Under the pieces are notes generated by a model. The model was given only the letters and a program-made list of their open reading frames with translations. It made no database searches and was not told the DNA's origin. A DNA stretch of 5,384 bases from Candidatus Hydrothermota bacterium. Lineage in GTDB: Bacteria > Hydrothermota > Hydrothermia > UBA1063. The stretch lies in the NCBI GenBank assembly GCA_003644895.1, contig QNDO01000110.1:1-5384 (forward strand), given 5' to 3'. Positions 1-4,245 of the stretch are shown one piece after another. Position 1 is the stretch's first letter. Every line of letters starts with the position of its first letter. The position numbers were made by a program, and so were the translations under genes.

Positions 1-143
1 ATGTCTGCGTTAATTTGATCAAGATTTGCCTTACATTCTTCCAGAATTTTCAACGCCTCTTCTTCAGTAAGTTTCTTCTCTTTAGCATAAAGAGTGGATG
101 TAACAAATAAACTCATAATTATTAAAGCAAATACTTTCTTCAT
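1..143 (-). CDS. Secreted small protein with EECK motif, N-terminal part (cut by left edge)
   Basis: Unrecognised gene; the first 47 codons are visible and the rest lies beyond base 1. The start is the ATG at 143-141, preceded by a strong Shine-Dalgarno (AAAGGAGGTG, core at 155-150, 6 bases from the ATG). Residues 1-20 look like a Sec signal peptide: basic MKK, a hydrophobic stretch from V4 to about V14, and a plausible signal peptidase I site after A20 (LYA|KE). No lipobox Cys is present, so the product should be periplasmic or otherwise exported rather than lipid-anchored. The mature start is charged and helical (KEKKLTEEEALKILEECK) and contains Cys37. It follows the 91-residue lipoprotein gene by 15 bases and is surely in the same operon. 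Residues 31-40 align without a gap to that protein (LKILEECKAN versus LSQIEECKTA), which suggests paralogy. By inference it may continue as a coiled coil, possibly with a C-terminal peptidoglycan-binding domain, but nothing of that kind can be seen here. Confidence 0.8.
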   Translation of the reverse strand, partial: MKKVFALIIMSLFVTSTLYAKEKKLTEEEALKILEECKANLDQINAD

Positions 144-158
144 TATACACCTCCTTTA

Positions 159-434
159 TCAATAACCTTTCTCGAGGACATTGGTGAGCCAATCATTCAG
201 AGAGTCTCTTTCTGCCTTAAGGGTCTCAACAGTCTGCTGCTTCTCATCCAGCTGGGCTTTGAGGTTTGCAAGTTCCTTTTCCAGGTCACTCTTTTTCACC
301 TTTGCCTCTTCATAAGCGGTTTTACATTCCTCTATCTGCGATAAAGTTTCTTTTGTAGCCTTCTTGGGCCCGCATCCTGCAGCAACTAAAGACAGCGCTG
401 CAATTAACATAATCCATTTTGCCTTATTAACCAT
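159..434 (-). CDS. Small coiled-coil lipoprotein (91 aa)
   Basis: A predicted lipoprotein of unknown specific function, with a lipobox-ended signal peptide followed by one long helix. M1-G20 is the signal (VNKAKW, then the hydrophobic IMLIAALSLVAAG) and Cys21 (AAG|C) is the expected lipidated residue. From about residue 30 to 82 the chain is a charged heptad coiled coil: positions 55, 62, 69 and 76 form the 'a' series (L, L, V, R) and 51, 58, 65, 72 and 79 the 'd' series (L, L, K, L, L). The protein ends in DWLTNVLEKGY. The start at 434 is chosen over an upstream in-frame codon at 482 because an ideal SD lies 7 bases before 434, and because the longer reading would run through the gene's own promoter at 462-490. 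The overall plan (Lpp-like anchor plus helix) suggests an envelope or peptidoglycan-spacing role, or oligomerisation; this is inference only. A second Cys (C37, in EECK) is shared with the downstream gene and could form a disulfide. Confidence 0.85.
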   Translation of the reverse strand: MVNKAKWIMLIAALSLVAAGCGPKKATKETLSQIEECKTAYEEAKVKKSDLEKELANLKAQLDEKQQTVETLKAERDSLNDWLTNVLEKGY

Positions 435-440
435 AAACAA

Positions 441-450
441 ACCTCCTTTT
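441..450 (-). promoter_or_regulatory. Shine-Dalgarno fixing the lipoprotein start
   Basis: The minus strand reads AAAAGGAGGT, with the AGGAGG core at 447-442 and 7 bases before the ATG at 434. This strong site decides the start in favour of the 91-residue form. Confidence 0.9.
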
Positions 451-461
451 TCTGATAAATA

Positions 462-490
462 TTTATACACGCTATTGGTCAATTTGTCAA
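462..490 (-). promoter_or_regulatory. Promoter of the lipoprotein operon
   Basis: On the minus strand a perfect -35 (TTGACA, 490-485) is followed after exactly 17 bases by the -10 TATAAA (467-462). Transcription should start near 455, giving a leader of about 20 bases that contains the Shine-Dalgarno. The 15-base gap between the two genes on this strand leaves no room for a second full promoter, so this one should serve both. Confidence 0.85.
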
Positions 491-494
491 GAGT

Positions 495-523
495 TTGAAT
501 TCATTTGCTTCGGGTGATATACT
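495..523 (+). promoter_or_regulatory. Probable polA promoter with extended -10
   Basis: The -35 is TTGAAT (495-500, four of six consensus bases). After a 17-base spacer comes the -10 TATACT (518-523, five of six), directly preceded by TGA (515-517), which fits the extended -10 pattern TGn. The expected start, 6-8 bases past the -10, falls at 529-531, on the polA ATG. It is somewhat weaker than the divergent promoter on the other strand. Confidence 0.65.
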
Positions 524-529
524 AATAAA

Positions 530-3025
530 ATGAGACTTCTGCTGGTGGATGGAACTTCTCTTGCCTACAGAGCTTATTACGCATTTATAAAGAATCCTCT
601 TGTAAATTCCAAAGGTATGAACACAAGTGCTCCTTTTGCCTTTACAAACTCCCTGATCAAACTGATTAAAGATCTAAAACCTACTCACATAGCTGTAGTA
701 TTTGATGCGAAGGGAAAAACCTTCCGACATGTGGAATATGTGGAATATAAAGCCCAGAGACCAAAGGCCCCAAGCGATTTCCTAGAGCAACTGATCTGGA
801 TTAAAAAAATCGTTGAGGCTATGAATATAACCATTTTTGAAATCCCTGGAGTGGAAGCGGATGACGTGATTGCCACTATCGCAAAAAAGGCGCGTGAAAA
901 GGGATTCGAGGTTATGATTTCAACATCAGATAAAGACTTACTGCAACTCGTTGATGAAAAAATAAAAGTTATAGATACACGCCCTAAGAGGACTGTCCTA
1001 TATGATTATAGTGAAGTAATTAAGAAATTCGGTGTTCCTCCTGAGAAAATACCCGATATGCTTGCTCTCATTGGAGATTCTATTGATAACATACCAGGAG
1101 TTCCCGGTATTGGCGAAAAAACAGCAAAGGAAATCATTGCAAAATATGGAGACATTAAAAATTTGCTGGAACAGACCGAGGGAAGAGAGGACAGAATTTC
1201 AAGGCTTATAAAGCAACACAGGCAGAGTATAGAACTTGCACTGGAGCTGGTAAAACTACGGGATGATCTTGATATTGAATTCAACGTAGAGAATCTAGAA
1301 ATCCGTCAGTGGGACAGGCAAAAACTCTTTATCATCTTTAGAGAACTGGAATTTTATTCTCTTATGAAAGAGCTAGCATCTTATCCTATCTACAGTATCA
1401 GAAAAATCAGCCATATACCTTTGGAACTTCTCAAAGGTACTGCTTTGGAAGTAAAGGATAATACAGCCTATTTTTCGACCACTGGAAAGGACGTTTACAT
1501 AATGTCACTGGAAAATGCCCAACCACTCTTAACCAACAAGTCTGTTGAGAAATGGAGCTTTGACTCCAAGGGAACCTATAAGGTTTTAATGGACAGGAAT
1601 ATTGACATAACGATAAATTTTGATATAAGCGTTGCAACCTACCTCATTGAAAGCGATAAACCCCGGTACGATCCTGATAGCCTTATCCTTGAATCCCTCG
1701 GTTGGAAATTAAACGAAGAGGGGGAAAAACGCATTACAGATATAACGGCTGCAGTTGCGAGGATGAAGCCAGAACTGGAGATCACACTGAAAAACATGGA
1801 GTTGTATGATCTTTACAAGAAGATAGAACTTCCCTTGCAAAAGGTCCTTGCAAAGATGGAAAAAAGAGGGGTTTACATTGATAAAGACCATCTGGAAAAA
1901 CTCTTAAAGAATATCGATGAAAAGCTGGAGAAGATAAGAAAAGAAATATACACACAGGCAGGAACAGAATTCAACATTAACTCACCTAAGCAGCTACAAG
2001 AGGTCCTCTTTGAAAAATTGAAGTTGAAACCGGTTAAAAAAACTAAAACAGGCTATTCCACCGATCAGGAAGTACTTGAAAAACTGAGTATGGTACATCC
2101 TGTCCCAAAATTAATACTTGATTACAGGGAACTGTATAAAATAAAATCAACCTACCTTGAATCATTGATCAAACTTATAGATCCTGAGGCAGGAAGGATA
2201 TACCCTACATTTAATCAAACTGGAACAGCTACAGGACGGCTTTCCTGTCTGAATCCAAATTTTCAAAATATTCCCATAAGATCGGAAATAGGTAGGGAAG
2301 TAAGAAGAGCCATTATTGCACCACCTGGATATTTAATACTTTCTGCAGATTATTCACAGATAGAGCTCAGGATTCTGGCTCATATGACCCAAGATGACAA
2401 TCTTCTGAAAGTTTTCAGAGAAGGACATGATATTCATAGAAAAACAGCTGCTCTAATCTTTAACAAACCAGAAGAAAAAATCACAGATATCGAAAGACGT
2501 AAGGCAAAAACAGTTAATTTTGGTATAAGCTATGGTATAAGCCCCTACGGTCTTTCAAAGGAATTAAACATATCAGTGGAGGAAGCATATACATTGATAG
2601 AAAATTTCTTCCTTAATTTTCCAAGGGTTAGAGAATGGATTGAAAAGACAATCAGTGAAGCCCAAAATAATGGATTTGTTAGGACACTAACTGGAAGAAT
2701 CAGATACGTTCCCCAATTAAAAAGCAAGAATCAAAATATACGGGAGTTCGGGAAAAGGATAGCCATCAATTCACCCATCCAGGGAACAGCAGCAGATTTG
2801 ATCAAAAAAGCCATGGTGGAGATAGATAAAGAACTAACTGACAGAAAACTCCAATCCTATCTCATACTTCAAATCCATGATGAACTGGTTTTGGAGGTAA
2901 AACAGGATGAAGTTGATTTGACAAAGGAAATTGTCAAAGAAAAAATGGAAAACGCATTAAAACTTTCTGTTCCCATTGAGGTGAATATAGGGGTAGGTAA
3001 AAACTGGCTTGAAGCTCACGGTTGA
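530..3025 (+). CDS. polA: DNA polymerase I (5' nuclease plus polymerase, decayed 3'-5' exonuclease)
   Basis: Family A polymerase of 831 residues, close to Taq Pol (832), for Okazaki-fragment processing and repair gap filling. The N-terminal 5' nuclease (about 1-290) has its metal ligands: D7, D59 (VFDAKG), E109/D111/D112 (EADD), D134/D136 (SDKD) and D183/D186 (GDSIDN), then the H3TH VPGIGEKTA (191-199). The middle domain (about 300-430) has the place of a proofreading exonuclease but lacks the DxE motif; near 305-320 there is ALEVKDNTAYF instead. The Exo III YxxxD is also absent; only an Exo II-region Asp (FDISVATYL) survives. The polymerase domain is intact: TATGRLS and NFQNIP near 565-581, motif A DYSQIELR (D607), motif B R656, K660, F664, Y668 (RRKAKTVNFGISYG), and motif C HDE (783-785). 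Phe664 is at the position of E. coli F762. The ATG at 530 begins MRLLLVDGTSLAYRAYYAF, exactly at the family start. No proper SD precedes it. The gene is transcribed away from the lipoprotein operon and followed by rpsT after 52 bases. Confidence 0.98.
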   Translation: MRLLLVDGTSLAYRAYYAFIKNPLVNSKGMNTSAPFAFTNSLIKLIKDLKPTHIAVVFDAKGKTFRHVEYVEYKAQRPKAPSDFLEQLIWIKKIVEAMNITIFEIPGVEADDVIATIAKKAREKGFEVMISTSDKDLLQLVDEKIKVIDTRPKRTVLYDYSEVIKKFGVPPEKIPDMLALIGDSIDNIPGVPGIGEKTAKEIIAKYGDIKNLLEQTEGREDRISRLIKQHRQSIELALELVKLRDDLDIEFNVENLEIRQWDRQKLFIIFRELEFYSLMKELASYPIYSIRKISHIPLELLKGTALEVKDNTAYFSTTGKDVYIMSLENAQPLLTNKSVEKWSFDSKGTYKVLMDRNIDITINFDISVATYLIESDKPRYDPDSLILESLGWKLNEEGEKRITDITAAVARMKPELEITLKNMELYDLYKKIELPLQKVLAKMEKRGVYIDKDHLEKLLKNIDEKLEKIRKEIYTQAGTEFNINSPKQLQEVLFEKLKLKPVKKTKTGYSTDQEVLEKLSMVHPVPKLILDYRELYKIKSTYLESLIKLIDPEAGRIYPTFNQTGTATGRLSCLNPNFQNIPIRSEIGREVRRAIIAPPGYLILSADYSQIELRILAHMTQDDNLLKVFREGHDIHRKTAALIFNKPEEKITDIERRKAKTVNFGISYGISPYGLSKELNISVEEAYTLIENFFLNFPRVREWIEKTISEAQNNGFVRTLTGRIRYVPQLKSKNQNIREFGKRIAINSPIQGTAADLIKKAMVEIDKELTDRKLQSYLILQIHDELVLEVKQDEVDLTKEIVKEKMENALKLSVPIEVNIGVGKNWLEAHG

Positions 3026-3050
3026 CACTACATTGTCTCCTCCTTATAAT
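3022..3050 (+). promoter_or_regulatory. Consensus sigma70-type promoter of rpsT
   Basis: TTGACA (3022-3027) and TATAAT (3045-3050) are both perfect matches to the sigma70 consensus, separated by exactly 17 bases. The -35 box contains the polA stop codon TGA (3023-3025). Initiation is expected around 3056-3059, giving a leader of about 20 bases with the rpsT Shine-Dalgarno. Such a strong promoter suits a ribosomal protein gene and would also feed the tRNA-Val and the gene behind it. Confidence 0.9.
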
Positions 3051-3068
3051 TTTTGACCACAAGGAGGA
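3038..3068 (+). promoter_or_regulatory. Potential anti-SD/SD hairpin in front of rpsT
   Basis: TCCTCCTT (3038-3045) is perfectly complementary to AAGGAGGA (3061-3068), which contains the rpsT Shine-Dalgarno (AGGAGG 3062-3067, 10 bases before the ATG). The stem has 8 base pairs and the loop 15 bases. The left arm lies upstream of the expected start of the rpsT promoter, so only read-through RNA from polA would contain both arms. The complementarity is seen directly; a regulatory effect is inferred. Confidence 0.45.
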
Positions 3069-3077
3069 AGGTATATT

Positions 3078-3350
3078 ATGGCTAAAACACTGAGTTCTGC
3101 AGAAAAAAGACATAAGCAGTCTGAGAAGCGCAGGCTGAGAAATAAGAGTTACAAATCTTTTATAAAAACACTGACTAAGAAATTTTTGAAGGAAGAAGAT
3201 GCTGAAAAAAAGAAACTTTTGCTCAGCCAGCTTTACGAAGCCCTTGATAAAGCTGTAAGCAAGGGTATATTGCATAAAAATACCGTTGCAAGAAGGAAAA
3301 GAAAGGCCGCTTTAATTTATAACGAGTTTTTGAAAAGAATGGGCGGTTAG
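3078..3350 (+). CDS. rpsT: 30S ribosomal protein bS20
   Basis: Small ribosomal subunit protein S20, which binds 16S rRNA early in 30S assembly. The 90-residue length is normal. It has the typical Lys/Arg-rich helical make-up: the opening MAKTLSSAEKRHKQSEKRR, the RNKSYKSFIKTLTKKF helix, and the conserved C-terminal half with LDKAVSKGILHKNTVARRK. The ATG at 3078 follows AAGGAGG (3061-3067). Its own consensus promoter overlaps the end of polA. The 3' end is unusual: the last three codons and the TAG stop (Met88 third base through the stop, 3341-3350) are also the first ten bases of the tRNA-Val gene. RNase P cutting at the tRNA 5' end would remove the rpsT stop codon from that transcript. Confidence 0.97.
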   Translation: MAKTLSSAEKRHKQSEKRRLRNKSYKSFIKTLTKKFLKEEDAEKKKLLLSQLYEALDKAVSKGILHKNTVARRKRKAALIYNEFLKRMGG

Positions 3351-3415
3351 CTCAGACTGGTGAGAGCGCCTGCCTTACAAGCAGGAGGTCGGAGGTTCGA
3401 ATCCTCCATCGCCCA
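3341..3415 (+). tRNA. tRNA-Val (anticodon UAC)
   Basis: A full cloverleaf of 75 bases can be drawn by eye. The acceptor stem GGGCGGT (3341-3347) pairs with ATCGCCC (3408-3414), with one G-U pair. The D stem is GCTC/GAGC (3350-3353, 3364-3367), with GG in the D loop. The anticodon stem CCTGC/GCAGG (3369-3373, 3381-3385) encloses the loop CTTACAA, giving anticodon TAC, which reads GUA and related Val codons. The variable loop is AGGTC. The T stem GGAGG/CCTCC (3391-3395, 3403-3407) encloses TTCGAAT. The discriminator is A at 3415. The 3' CCA is not encoded (ATTT follows), so a CCA-adding enzyme must supply it. The 5' end lies inside rpsT, so both are probably made as one transcript from the rpsT promoter. 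Confidence 0.97.
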
Positions 3416-3426
3416 TTTATATTTTC

Positions 3427-4245
3427 TTGGTTAAGAGAGAACGACATATCTTCATTGTTTCTGACTCCACCGGCCACACCTGTGAACTTGTAGTTAGAGC
3501 TGCCTTAACACAGTTTAAAACCACAGAGGTCTACCTTCATAAATTTCCCGATATACGAAGCGTCGAAGAAGTTGTAGATCTTATGGAAAAAGCCCAGAGA
3601 TTGAGAGGTGTGGTTGCCTTCACCTTTGTAATACCAGAACTAAGACGCACCATCATGGAAGAAGGGATTAAAAGAGCAGTCCCAACTATCGATATCTTGG
3701 GGCCTGTTCTATCAAGACTCCAGGACTTACTTGAACTTTCACCCATGGCAATTCCTGGACTTTTCAGACATTTAAGAAGAGAGTACTATGATCGCATAGA
3801 GGCCATAGATTTTGCTGTAAAACATGATGACGGAAGAAATATTAGAACCATTGGTGATGCGGACATCATACTAGTTGGTGTCTCTCGAACCTCTAAAACA
3901 CCCATCAGTATCTATCTAGCATATAGGGGCTTTAAAACAGCAAATATACCGATAATATACAAAAGACCACTACCTGAAATACTTAAGAAGATAGATAAAA
4001 ACAAGATTGTTGGCTTGACAGTGGATCCTTACAGATTAAAAGAAATAAGAGCTGTGAGGGCGGAAAGATTACATATGTCTCCAGATGATCCCTACATTGA
4101 TCTGAAATCTATTCAGAAAGAAGTAAATTATGCTCTCACTATTTTCAAAGAAAAGGGGTGGAAAATTTTGGATGTAACATCAAAGTCCATAGAAGAGGCT
4201 GCAACAATAATTATGGAACTTCTTGGTAAAAGAAATCTGAATTAA
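3427..4245 (+). CDS. Pyruvate, phosphate dikinase regulatory protein (DUF299/PSRP family kinase-phosphotransferase)
   Basis: A bifunctional serine/threonine kinase and phosphorylase of the PF03618 family. Members inactivate pyruvate, phosphate dikinase (or PEP synthase) by ADP-dependent phosphorylation of an active-site Thr and reactivate it by Pi-dependent dephosphorylation, so they set flux between pyruvate and PEP. The 272-residue length is normal. Family marks are the opening HIFIVSDSTGHTCELVV (7-23), FVIPELR (67-73), IDFAVKHDDG (127-136), the P-loop-like GVSRTSKTPISIYLA (151-165) and GLTVDP (196-201). SRTSKTP resembles the Gram-positive YqfL class rather than the CGKTP form of E. coli PpsR, which favours PPDK as target; this is inference, and no dikinase gene is in the window. 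The TTG start at 3427 is needed to include the conserved N terminus, since no ATG or GTG lies between the tRNA and the conserved SDSTG motif. No Shine-Dalgarno is visible in the 11 bases after the tRNA. Probably co-transcribed with rpsT and the tRNA. The stop overlaps that of feoB. Confidence 0.93.
   Translation: MVKRERHIFIVSDSTGHTCELVVRAALTQFKTTEVYLHKFPDIRSVEEVVDLMEKAQRLRGVVAFTFVIPELRRTIMEEGIKRAVPTIDILGPVLSRLQDLLELSPMAIPGLFRHLRREYYDRIEAIDFAVKHDDGRNIRTIGDADIILVGVSRTSKTPISIYLAYRGFKTANIPIIYKRPLPEILKKIDKNKIVGLTVDPYRLKEIRAVRAERLHMSPDDPYIDLKSIQKEVNYALTIFKEKGWKILDVTSKSIEEAATIIMELLGKRNLN

Noticed and set aside
435..482. A 16-residue upstream extension of the lipoprotein, beginning at 482.
   Set aside because: It would run through the -10 box and the expected transcription start, and it has no SD; the ATG at 434 has an ideal SD and gives a normal lipoprotein signal.
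2934..3275. An open frame of 113 codons on the minus strand across the polA end and rpsT.
   Set aside because: It is antisense to two confidently identified genes, lacks an SD and has no recognisable domain. The other minus-strand open frames inside polA and the dikinase regulator were dropped for the same reason.
3286..3316. A separate tRNA-Val promoter inside rpsT (TTGCAA 3286-3291, TTTAAT 3311-3316).
   Set aside because: The spacing is 19 bases and both boxes are partial matches within AT-rich coding sequence. It is too weak to call, though it is the best candidate if the tRNA has its own promoter.
3415..3417. ATT as an alternative start for the dikinase regulator.
   Set aside because: It is a very rare start codon, it overlaps the tRNA discriminator base and it has no SD; TTG at 3427 is enough to include the conserved N terminus.
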